A stretch of DNA of 7,085 nt from Bacteroidota bacterium. GTDB lineage: Bacteria > Bacteroidota > Bacteroidia > Chitinophagales > LD1. The stretch covers positions 1 to 7,085 of the forward strand of contig PLSN01000210.1 of the NCBI GenBank assembly GCA_003165135.1. Direction: 5' to 3'. Numbering within the stretch: the stretch's first letter is position 1; every line of letters begins with the position of its first letter. This document shows positions 1 through 5,679 of this stretch, in pieces. The notes under the pieces are model-generated. The model was not told where the DNA came from and made no database searches. It saw only the letters and a program-made list of their open reading frames with translations. The translations under genes and the position numbers were made by a program.

Positions 1-458
1 TGTATGTATTCCAGATGGACACCTGCCTCTTTAAACATATACTCCGACTCAGTGCCTGCCTGATATTTGCGCTGGCAGACCACGCGCCTGATACCGCAGT
101 TGATGATCAGCATACAGCATACACGGCAAGGTGTCATGCGACAGTATAGTGTCGCTCCATCGAGCGCTACGCCATTCTTAGCAGCCTGACAGATCGCATT
201 CTGCTCTGCATGCACCGTGCGCACACAGTGATCTGTGACCGAGCCATCTTCATGTATCGTCTTCTTCATCTGGTGGCCTACATCATCGCAATGTGGCAGG
301 CCCTTTGGCGAACCGACATAGCCAGTCACGAGGAGCTGATTATCTCTGGCTATCACACAGCCGCTGCGCCCACGACCACAGGTAGCGCGTTTGCTGATAG
401 CATCCATTACTTCTATGAAGTATTCGTCCCAAGATGGACGTATATATTTTTCACTCAT
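1..458 (-). CDS. dCMP deaminase (ComEB-type), C-terminus cut by window edge
   Basis: Zinc-dependent cytosolic deaminase expected to convert dCMP to dUMP, the substrate of thymidylate synthase. I translated the minus strand from the ATG at 458-456; 152 residues are present and the frame is open to base 1. The deaminase signature is complete: HAEQNAI places the zinc ligand His83 and the proton-shuttling Glu85, and TPCRVC gives the other two ligands, Cys111 and Cys114. The segment GYVGSPKGLPHCDDVGH (46-62) matches the dCMP-deaminase substrate loop, which usually reads GYNG; Asn is Val here. Cys/His residues at 27, 57, 62, 77 and 78 could form the second, structural zinc site known in some members. 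Family length is about 140-165 residues, so only a short tail is missing. The gene follows the kinase gene 551-1105 on the same strand, but a strong hairpin lies between them. Cytidine deaminase or tRNA deaminase is less likely given the long loop before HAE. Confidence 0.93.
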   Translation of the reverse strand, partial: MSEKYIRPSWDEYFIEVMDAISKRATCGRGRSGCVIARDNQLLVTGYVGSPKGLPHCDDVGHQMKKTIHEDGSVTDHCVRTVHAEQNAICQAAKNGVALDGATLYCRMTPCRVCCMLIINCGIRRVVCQRKYQAGTESEYMFKEAGVHLEYI

Positions 459-510
459 ATTAAACTAGACTTTAGATATTAGACAATAGTTACTAGATTT
501 CCTTTCGCAT

Positions 511-543
511 AACCCTCAAAGGGTTTCGAACCCTTTGAGGGTT
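511..543 (-). terminator. Perfect 15-bp hairpin, probable terminator or repeat
   Basis: A perfect inverted repeat: arms 511-525 and 529-543 with a 3-base loop (TCG). It lies seven bases past the stop codon of the kinase gene and upstream of the dCMP deaminase gene, both on the minus strand. The minus-strand sequence after the stem is not a run of T, so it is not a textbook intrinsic terminator, although a stem of this length should still pause or stop RNA polymerase or protect a 3' end. Each arm is itself self-complementary (AACCC...GGGTT), so two small hairpins are an alternative fold. It may equally be a dispersed intergenic repeat. Confidence 0.6.
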
Positions 544-550
544 GATACTG

Positions 551-1105
551 TTATTTTATTTTCCCTAAAACATTCTCCACCTGCTTATACAATTCCTCAA
601 ATGAATGATTATTGTCAAACTTAAAATCAGCCAAGGCCTGACAGGCAGCCAGGTTTTGCTTATTAGGATCGGTAGATGTCATCTCTCGTTGCTCATTGGC
701 GATAAAAGTTTCATAGGATATCTTATCAGTCTCCGAGCCGCGCTCCACTACCCTTTCATATCTTAGTTTCGGATCGGCATCTACTGCAAAAAGATAAAAG
801 CCGCCTTTCTTTTTTAGCGCATTGACCTCTCCCACTGTACGTATGCTTTCTATAATACAATTTACCCCGCTCACTTCTGCCTGCGCCAATAGTTGCTCGG
901 CAATATAACTCGGCGTATGATCGGCCCGCAGCTCATTAGCTACCTGTACCATAGAGTCACGGTTTAGCTCCAGTCCCTTTTGTTTGATGATCTCAGTCAA
1001 AAAACCACGCACTGAGAAATGCCTGAACCCATGATGCGATGTCAGATAATCTACTATCGTGCCTTTGCCTGCGCCCAGCGTCCCTGTGATCCCTACTATT
1101 ATCAT
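551..1105 (-). CDS. P-loop nucleotide kinase-like protein (UPF0200 / dephospho-CoA kinase-like)
   Basis: A 184-residue single-domain P-loop protein of the nucleoside-monophosphate/dephospho-CoA kinase fold, probably cytosolic. The Walker A loop is GTLGAGKGT (8-16), with Lys14 as phosphate binder, in the adenylate-kinase style GAGKGT. ESIRTVGEV (86-94) fits a substrate-side strand with an Arg, and DPKLRYERVVERG (111-123) followed by YETFIANEQREM (131-142) fits the lid region of archaeal UPF0200-type kinases. The C-terminal FDNNHSFEELYKQV (163-176) is the usual last strand and helix. I start at the ATG at 1105 because MIIVGITG begins directly at the first beta strand; an in-frame TTG at 1156 would add 17 residues unlike the family. 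The true substrate is unknown; a dNMP or a CoA precursor are both possible. It sits 112 bases after sppA and upstream of the dCMP deaminase, which suggests, without proving, a role in nucleotide metabolism. Confidence 0.8.
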   Translation of the reverse strand: MIIVGITGTLGAGKGTIVDYLTSHHGFRHFSVRGFLTEIIKQKGLELNRDSMVQVANELRADHTPSYIAEQLLAQAEVSGVNCIIESIRTVGEVNALKKKGGFYLFAVDADPKLRYERVVERGSETDKISYETFIANEQREMTSTDPNKQNLAACQALADFKFDNNHSFEELYKQVENVLGKIK

Positions 1106-1121
1106 TTCTTTTGAGTTCTCG

Positions 1122-1197
1122 GGTAATCGGGAAATCAGGGGATCTGTTAATGCCAAAATACAAATAGTGGTGGCTGTTTCCTGATTTACCGATTTCC
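1122..1197. repeat. Imperfect 18-bp inverted repeat in the sppA-kinase gap
   Basis: The 18 bases at 1122-1139 (core ATCGGGAAATCAGG) reappear inverted at 1180-1197 (core CCTGATTTACCGAT) with 16 of 18 positions matching. The 40 bases between the arms carry no recognisable signal. It may fold into a stem in the sppA-kinase transcript or be two opposed fragments of one word-type repeat. Confidence 0.6.
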
Positions 1198-1223
1198 TAT
1201 TTTACTGATCAACCTAATTACTG
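1176..1223 (-). repeat. Three degenerate 16-bp tandem units at the end of sppA
   Basis: Read on the minus strand, 1223-1176 splits into three 16-base units of the form CRGTAAAwnAGGAAAT. The second and third units agree at 12 of 16 positions, the first and second at only 8. The first unit contains the sppA stop codon (CAG TAA). The same words occur on the opposite strand at 1122-1139. The tract is purine-rich and non-coding; no function can be inferred. Confidence 0.4.
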
Positions 1224-2969
1224 AATTTCCATCGGCATACGCATCTGTATACCTGAATAAGAACTTATGCTCTGCAAGGTCTTATATATACGATACTGCT
1301 CCTCACCCATTTCCTGTCTTACCCAATCCTGCTTAGCATCGCCGAGGCTCTCTATGATCTGCTCCTGAAATGATTTCTCCGCAGGATATAGTTTGATCTT
1401 GTAGTCTTTCAGGTTGGCCTGTTTAGCTGCATAAGCGATCGCCTGATCGAGGCCGCCGATCTCGTCTACCAGGTGTATCTTCAGGCCCTGCTCGCCGGTA
1501 TAGACATGCCCCTGAGCGATACTCTCGATAAAGGCTGTATCCTGCTTCCTGCCCTCAGCTACACGCTGTTTAAACTCGCGGTACGTACGCTCTATGCTGC
1601 GCTGTATCATTGCTTTCTCTTCTTCATCGAGCGGATTAGTACCAATGGTCAGCGCACCATGTTTGGTCACTGATACACGGTCCGTAGTGATGCCCATTTT
1701 GTCATTGAGCAGCTTTTTAGCATTAGGTATCAGTCCAAATACCCCGATGGAACCGGTGATAGTATTAGGCTGTGCAAAGATACGGTCACCCATACATGCT
1801 ATGTAGTATCCGCCTGATGCTGCGAGGTCACCCATCGATATGATAAGCGGCTTTTCTTTTTTCGCAAGGATCAGCTCGCGCCACATCACATCCGATGCCA
1901 ATGCGCTACCACCCGGAGAATTGATACGCAGTACTATCGCTTTTACTTTTTCATCTTTCCGGAGCTTAGCGATCTCTTTTGCAAAACTCTCACCGCCGAC
2001 CTGTCCGTCTTTGCTTTCACCATCTACTATCTCTCCATCAGCCACCATCACAGCAATCTTATTGGAGCTTTCGAGGTTCTTTTCGACAGTAGCAGAGTAT
2101 TTGGCTACATCCACAAATTTCACGTCTTCTTTTTTTGCGATACCTAGTTTTTCCTTGATCGCTGATTCTACCTGATCATAATAGAAAGTCTCATCCACCA
2201 TTTTGAGGGCCTTGGCATCTGCAGGCAGTGTTGCTTTGAGGTTATTGATAATGTCGCTCAGAGTGGCAGTATCTATTTTTCTGTCCTGTCCGATATTGGT
2301 CAGAAACTGGCTGTAAACATCTCCATAGATGCTGGTGAGCTGCTGCCTGTTAGGCTCGCTCATTTTGTCACGCAGGTATGGCTCGATAGCGCTTTTGAAA
2401 GCACCGCAGTGGAAATCTTGTACCTCGATACCTAGTTTTTCAAAAGCACCTTTATAATACATGATCTCTCTGCCGAATCCCATTACCTCCATGCCGCCAT
2501 TAGGATTGAGGTATATCTTATCGGCTACCGTAGCGAGGTAATATGATTTTTGATTCGCTATTTCTCCATAGGCATATACGAATTTGCCGCTCTTTTTGAA
2601 TTCCTTGAGCTGATCTCGTACCACCTCTATCGTAGCCAGACCACTGGTATTGATGCCTAGCGGTATGTATATACCTTTGATCTTGTCATCCTTGGCAGCC
2701 TTCTTGATCGCCTCACATATGTCATACAGCCCGAGAGACTTCTTAGACTTCATACTACCGAAATCAAAAGCGGCAAAGGGATTATTGACAGATTTTTCCG
2801 GCACATGGTAGTTCAGGTCGAGTTTCAGGACTGAGTTAGCCTCAATGGTCGGGACCTTGTCCTTGCCGGAGGCTGCCGCAGCGACCCCAAGCAATATGAA
2901 GAAACCGATCACAAAAAACAGAAACATGCCAATGATGGTGGCAAATACATATTTTATAAAATTAAGCAT
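1218..2969 (-). CDS. sppA: Signal peptide peptidase SppA, 67K (protease IV) type
   Basis: A membrane-anchored serine protease that degrades signal peptides left in the membrane after secretion. The 583 residues match the long two-domain form (E. coli SppA is 618). A single hydrophobic anchor spans about 5-31. The N-terminal half (about 45-290) is the divergent repeat and supplies the general base: Lys192 in GAFKSAIEPYLRDK, equivalent to E. coli Lys209. The C-terminal half (about 303-530) carries INSPGGSALAS (349-359), the oxyanion-side glycine loop, and the nucleophile Ser385 in GDLAASGGYYI, equivalent to Ser409, followed by TITGSIGVFG (403-412). Both halves of the Ser/Lys dyad are therefore intact. 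The ATG at 2969 sits directly before the anchor. It is divergent from folK; I see no convincing TAnnTTTG promoter of its own in the shared gap. It could head a transcript that includes the downstream kinase gene. Confidence 0.96.
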   Translation of the reverse strand: MLNFIKYVFATIIGMFLFFVIGFFILLGVAAAASGKDKVPTIEANSVLKLDLNYHVPEKSVNNPFAAFDFGSMKSKKSLGLYDICEAIKKAAKDDKIKGIYIPLGINTSGLATIEVVRDQLKEFKKSGKFVYAYGEIANQKSYYLATVADKIYLNPNGGMEVMGFGREIMYYKGAFEKLGIEVQDFHCGAFKSAIEPYLRDKMSEPNRQQLTSIYGDVYSQFLTNIGQDRKIDTATLSDIINNLKATLPADAKALKMVDETFYYDQVESAIKEKLGIAKKEDVKFVDVAKYSATVEKNLESSNKIAVMVADGEIVDGESKDGQVGGESFAKEIAKLRKDEKVKAIVLRINSPGGSALASDVMWRELILAKKEKPLIISMGDLAASGGYYIACMGDRIFAQPNTITGSIGVFGLIPNAKKLLNDKMGITTDRVSVTKHGALTIGTNPLDEEEKAMIQRSIERTYREFKQRVAEGRKQDTAFIESIAQGHVYTGEQGLKIHLVDEIGGLDQAIAYAAKQANLKDYKIKLYPAEKSFQEQIIESLGDAKQDWVRQEMGEEQYRIYKTLQSISSYSGIQMRMPMEIQ

Positions 2970-2995
2970 ATGGAAATTTTTAGGTTTAATATTAC

Positions 2996-3028
2996 TTTGG
3001 AGACGCTAAAGCAATATTAATATTTTTG
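2996..3028 (+). promoter_or_regulatory. Bacteroidota-type promoter upstream of folK
   Basis: TTTG at 2996-2999 and a perfect TAnnTTTG box (TATTTTTG) at 3021-3028, separated by 21 bases, within the 17-23 bases known for the sigma-A promoters of this phylum. Transcription would begin near 3034-3036 and leave a leader of about 110 bases before folK, containing the hairpin repeat 3061-3127. Confidence 0.6.
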
Positions 3029-3060
3029 CGCCAATTCATTTACGGATTTATTAAGATATG

Positions 3061-3127
3061 CTCCCGTTGATCTCACAGATAATCGCAGATTTTATTTATC
3101 CGCATATATCTGTGGTATCTGCGGGAG
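3061..3127. repeat. Long imperfect hairpin repeat in the folK leader
   Basis: Arms 3061-3090 and 3098-3127 pair at 22 of 30 positions around a 7-base loop; the matched ends are CTCCCG/CGGGAG and the centre CACAGAT/ATCTGTG. The arms have internal repetition: ATCTGTGGT at 3108-3116 is followed at once by ATCTGCGGG at 3117-3125, and CACAGAT is echoed by CGCAGAT ten bases on. It falls between the folK promoter candidate and the folK start codon, so it would be transcribed as part of the leader. I recognise the CACAGAT...ATCTGTG wording as a common type of intergenic repeat, not as any named riboswitch. Confidence 0.65.
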
Positions 3128-3146
3128 ATGATATTGAATATTATAT

Positions 3147-3632
3147 ATGAGAGAGGATGTTTATTTATTGCTTGGGTCCAATGTAGGCGATCGCAGATCA
3201 AACATAAACCTGGCTGTGGAGCTGATCCGCAAAGAAATAAGCCCGCTCATCAGGCCATCAGGCCTCTATGAAACAGCAGCCTGGGGCAAAACTGATCAGG
3301 CATCCTTTCTAAATCAGGCCATTGCCATTCAAACAGATATAAAACCATTGGCCCTACTTGCTATATTGAAAAATATCGAGAAAGCCGCAGGCAGGCTGGA
3401 AACCGAGAAATGGGGGCCGCGGGTGATAGATATTGACATTTTGTTTTACGGATCGGAGATCATACAGGAGCCGGACCAGCAGGTGCCCCACCCCTATCTG
3501 CCGGTCAGACGATTTGCTTTATTGCCCTTGGTTGAGATAGCCGGTGGTTTTGTCCATCCGGTGTTGAAGAAAACAACCAAAGCACTACTCCAGGAATCCC
3601 CCGACATGTCGGAGGTAAAAGTCTATCAATGA
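3147..3632 (+). CDS. folK: HPPK: 2-amino-4-hydroxy-6-hydroxymethyldihydropteridine pyrophosphokinase
   Basis: Transfers pyrophosphate from ATP to 6-hydroxymethyl-7,8-dihydropterin, the step before dihydropteroate synthase in folate synthesis; cytosolic. At 161 residues it has the length of the single-domain enzyme. Family features in order: YLLLGSNVGDR (6-16), the opening strand and loop; LYETAAWG (40-47), pterin-side; FLNQAI (54-59); then the signature EKWGPRVIDIDILFYG (87-102) with Arg92 and the magnesium-binding Asp95 and Asp97; and VPHPYLPVRRFALLPL (113-128) with His115. All catalytic residues seen in known HPPKs are present. The ATG at 3147 starts one residue stretch before the first strand, and a nearby ATG at 3128 is out of frame. 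No folB or folP is adjacent. It is divergent from sppA and 179 bases ahead of the OmpA-like gene, which has its own promoter, so folK is probably monocistronic. Confidence 0.96.
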   Translation: MREDVYLLLGSNVGDRRSNINLAVELIRKEISPLIRPSGLYETAAWGKTDQASFLNQAIAIQTDIKPLALLAILKNIEKAAGRLETEKWGPRVIDIDILFYGSEIIQEPDQQVPHPYLPVRRFALLPLVEIAGGFVHPVLKKTTKALLQESPDMSEVKVYQ

Positions 3633-3761
3633 ATTTCAGCAAACATCGATTAGCCCCATACTAAGCCCTTTATTTTAGGGAAAAGATGTGAATCCTCAAA
3701 AAACACCTGCATTTTGGATTGTAAACACAACACTAAGCTCAGCTCTCTGTGAAAAATCTAT

Positions 3762-3790
3762 TTTGCCACTTAGGAAAAAAGATATATTTG
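3762..3790 (+). promoter_or_regulatory. Bacteroidota-type promoter of the OmpA-like gene
   Basis: TTTG at 3762-3765 and a perfect TAnnTTTG box (TATATTTG) at 3783-3790 with 17 bases between them. Transcription should begin near 3796-3798, about 15 bases before the ATG at 3812. This rules against the in-frame ATG at 3749, which would lie upstream of the transcript, and so decides the start of the OmpA-like gene. The remainder of the 179-base gap after folK shows no strong terminator. Confidence 0.7.
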
Positions 3791-3811
3791 CTATACAAAA
3801 TACTGACATTG

Positions 3812-5494
3812 ATGAAAAAAGCATTACTCGGACTATTGGTATCCTTTATCGCCATACATACATATGCAGGCACTGAGATGAATTACGCCATCGCGGATTC
3901 TGCAAAAGCCAAAAAGACCAAAGAGGCCAAACCTAAGAAAGATGATAAAAAAACTGATGCAAAACCTGCTACTCAGACTACTCAGACCAGTTCGTCTTCA
4001 TCCTCAGCCTCTACCAACAACTCAAAATACCAACTCCCATTCAAAACATGGGCCCTGACTGTGAACGGATCATTCACCAATCCATATACAGATCTCAAAT
4101 ACAGAAGGTTTCTTGGTGTTTCTCAGCCCAAAAATGAATTCCAATGGGGTGTAGGATTGAGCGCTGTGCACATGCTCGACGGTGCATTTGGTATTATGGC
4201 CACATTCAACGCCGGCGCTCTGCAAGGCGTAGCTGATTCAAATATGGACGACCGCCTGACATGGAACGCCATGAGGGCTGCAGGTGTCAATCCGGGTGGT
4301 GATTTTTTCAAAGCTAACTTCTACGAAGGTTCATTCAACCTATACTGGGATATCTCTAATACGATCTTTGGGATAAACAGACTGATCCGCGGCCAGAATA
4401 GCGGAAAAGGCTACAAACCAAGATGGGTTTCTATATATGCCTATGGCGGTTTAGGCTATAATTCTACTACTACCCACGTATACAAACTAAACACAGGCCA
4501 GCTTGACACAACTAAGCTGAACGGATATCAGGTTTTTCATGACGGTGGGGTCAATAGCCTCGTGGTGCCTGTAGGTTTTGGTGTCAAATTCAAACTCAGC
4601 AAGACCATTGATCTCGGTATAGAAAATTCTTACCACTTTACTTTCACTGACCTGCTTGATGGATTCGAATACGCGCATATCAACAACAAAAAACGCGATG
4701 ACTTCTACTCTATGACAGGTGTGACCCTGACCATCAAACTCGGCACCCGCAAACGTGACAAAGAACATATCGAATGGAGAAATCCTATCGAAGGCGTCTA
4801 TGCACGTCTCGACAGGCTCGACAAGAGAGTAGACAATCTTTACAAAGATACAGACGGAGATGGTGTGAGTGATGTGTTTGATAAGGATAACAACACTCCG
4901 GAAGGTGTGAAAGTATATGGCGACGGCACCAGTGTGGACTCAGACAATGACGGTGTGCCTGACTATAAAGATGTAGAGCCATTCTCTGATCCGGGTGCTA
5001 AAGTAGATGAGAACGGTAAATCTATAGACTCTGATGGTGATGGTGTACCTGACAGCAGGGACCTCGAGCCAAATACTCCTAAAGGTAATTATGTAGACAA
5101 TCAGGGCCGCTCACTGGACAATAGATTTGCGACAAAAGATGATCTGAAAAACCTCAGCAACGGGCATGGTGGATTCTTCTTCCCGTCTATCTATTTTGAA
5201 TACAATCAAGCCAATATAGACAGTCAGTATGAGCCGGAACTTCAATCAATAGCTAAGACACTACGTGAAAACCAAGGATTGGTGATCAAAGTAATAGGCT
5301 ACTGCGACCAGAGGGGCACTATACCATACAATGATGACCTCGGCATGCGCCGTGCTAAGAAAGTGATCGACTATATGGTCAGAGTTTATGGATTCCCTGC
5401 TGCTTCTTTCGAGGCCGTATCAGTAGGAAACCGTACTACTGAAAAAGCTGAACACTGGATCAACAGAAGAGTGGATTTCGCTGCTAAGAAATAG
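3812..5494 (+). CDS. OmpA-family protein: beta-barrel, TSP3 repeats, Pal-like peptidoglycan-binding domain
   Basis: A probable outer-membrane protein tethering the membrane to the cell wall, 560 residues. A signal peptide occupies 1-20 (MKKALLGLLVSFIAIHTYAG, cleavage near 19-20). Residues 30-71 are a low-complexity Lys/Thr/Ser-rich stretch ending in a run of serines. About 75-312 alternates aromatic and polar residues and ends strands at Gly/Tyr, as expected for an 8-strand-like barrel. A short polar helix (328-345) leads to three Asp-rich calcium-type thrombospondin type 3 repeats: DTDGDGVSD at 346, DSDNDGVPD at 376, DSDGDGVPD at 406, exactly 30 residues apart. The OmpA domain (about 455-557) has GYCDQRGT (496-503), LGMRRA (510-515) and WINRRVDF (549-556); Asp499 and Arg514 are the diaminopimelate-binding pair of the family. 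The CDQRGT...RRA wording is closer to Pal than to classic OmpA. The start at 3812 is set by the signal peptide and by the promoter at 3762-3790. The terminator at 5539-5579 closes the unit. Confidence 0.93.
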   Translation: MKKALLGLLVSFIAIHTYAGTEMNYAIADSAKAKKTKEAKPKKDDKKTDAKPATQTTQTSSSSSSASTNNSKYQLPFKTWALTVNGSFTNPYTDLKYRRFLGVSQPKNEFQWGVGLSAVHMLDGAFGIMATFNAGALQGVADSNMDDRLTWNAMRAAGVNPGGDFFKANFYEGSFNLYWDISNTIFGINRLIRGQNSGKGYKPRWVSIYAYGGLGYNSTTTHVYKLNTGQLDTTKLNGYQVFHDGGVNSLVVPVGFGVKFKLSKTIDLGIENSYHFTFTDLLDGFEYAHINNKKRDDFYSMTGVTLTIKLGTRKRDKEHIEWRNPIEGVYARLDRLDKRVDNLYKDTDGDGVSDVFDKDNNTPEGVKVYGDGTSVDSDNDGVPDYKDVEPFSDPGAKVDENGKSIDSDGDGVPDSRDLEPNTPKGNYVDNQGRSLDNRFATKDDLKNLSNGHGGFFFPSIYFEYNQANIDSQYEPELQSIAKTLRENQGLVIKVIGYCDQRGTIPYNDDLGMRRAKKVIDYMVRVYGFPAASFEAVSVGNRTTEKAEHWINRRVDFAAKK

Positions 5495-5506
5495 CACCTC
5501 ACCCAA

Positions 5507-5525
5507 CCCTCTCCAAAGGAGAGGG
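5507..5525. repeat. Short perfect hairpin (CCCTCTCC/GGAGAGGG)
   Basis: Perfect 8-bp stem (5507-5514 and 5518-5525) with an AAA loop, 12 bases after the stop codon of the OmpA-like gene. The surrounding wording, CACCCAACCCTCTCC then AAAGGAGAGGG, is of a type I recognise as a frequent intergenic element in this phylum. No T run follows, so it is more likely a dispersed repeat or a transcript-end protector than a terminator in its own right. Confidence 0.6.
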
Positions 5526-5538
5526 CTTAAATACAATC

Positions 5539-5579
5539 AAAAACAAATGGCATCATCACAACCGATGCCATTTGTTTTT
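5539..5579 (+). terminator. Strong intrinsic terminator after the OmpA-like gene
   Basis: A perfect 16-bp inverted repeat, arms 5539-5554 and 5564-5579, with a 9-base loop. The stem core is AATGGCATC/GATGCCATT and its 3' side ends in TTTGTTTTT, supplying the U-rich tail. The A-rich start of the left arm means that part of the stem is also the antisense of the U tract, so the structure could also work on the minus strand. It ends the OmpA-like transcript and isolates the permease gene. Confidence 0.85.
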
Positions 5580-5584
5580 ATACC

Positions 5585-5607
5585 CAAAAGACTTTCCAAG
5601 TCTTTTG
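5585..5607. repeat. Perfect 10-bp hairpin (CAAAAGACTT/AAGTCTTTTG)
   Basis: Arms 5585-5594 and 5598-5607 with a TCC loop, starting six bases beyond the terminator. It is the third stem within 100 bases. Like the hairpin at 511-543 it has a long perfect stem and a 3-base loop, a layout that suggests dispersed intergenic elements. On the plus strand it lies in the leader or just upstream of the permease promoter, which I could not place: no perfect TAnnTTTG box occurs in 5608-5679. Confidence 0.6.
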
Positions 5608-5679
5608 ATGTAAATTCTAATTTTATGGAAATTAAATCTCATTTTTATTACGGGGATTTGGAAAATCTAAATCAATCAT

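Noticed and set aside
210..482. 90-codon open frame on the plus strand
   Set aside because: It is antisense to the dCMP deaminase, whose zinc motifs and family length are unmistakable; the plus-strand product has no recognisable domain.
1..1105. Antiphage defence island
   Set aside because: The kinase/deaminase pair resembles AvcD only by domain type; neighbours (sppA, folK) are housekeeping and no other defence or mobile gene is present.
1106..1156. Upstream TTG start giving 17 more residues on the kinase
   Set aside because: The added residues precede the first beta strand and fall in the repeat-rich gap; the ATG at 1105 gives the canonical N-terminus.
1840..2175. 111-codon open frame antisense to sppA
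   Set aside because: Serine-rich shadow of the Lys/Glu-rich sppA reading frame; no domain and no start signals.
2970..3020. Possible minus-strand promoter for sppA (TAATATTG at 3019-3012)
   Set aside because: One mismatch to TAnnTTTG and no TTG element at a suitable distance upstream, so not annotated.
3061..3127. CRISPR repeat or known riboswitch in the folK leader
   Set aside because: A single imperfect stem without spacer-repeat order and without the conserved core of a riboswitch class I know, including the folate-related THF type.
3666..3680. Small stem CCCT/AGGG after folK as a terminator
   Set aside because: Only four base pairs with a 7-base loop and no T run; too weak.
3749..3811. 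Earlier in-frame ATG for the OmpA-like protein
   Set aside because: It lies upstream of the -33 box of the promoter at 3762-3790 and would bury the signal peptide behind 21 polar and hydrophobic residues.
4487..4982. Minus-strand open frames inside the OmpA-like gene
   Set aside because: They oppose a gene with clear barrel, TSP3 and OmpA domains and encode low-complexity His/Cys-rich chains typical of shadow frames.
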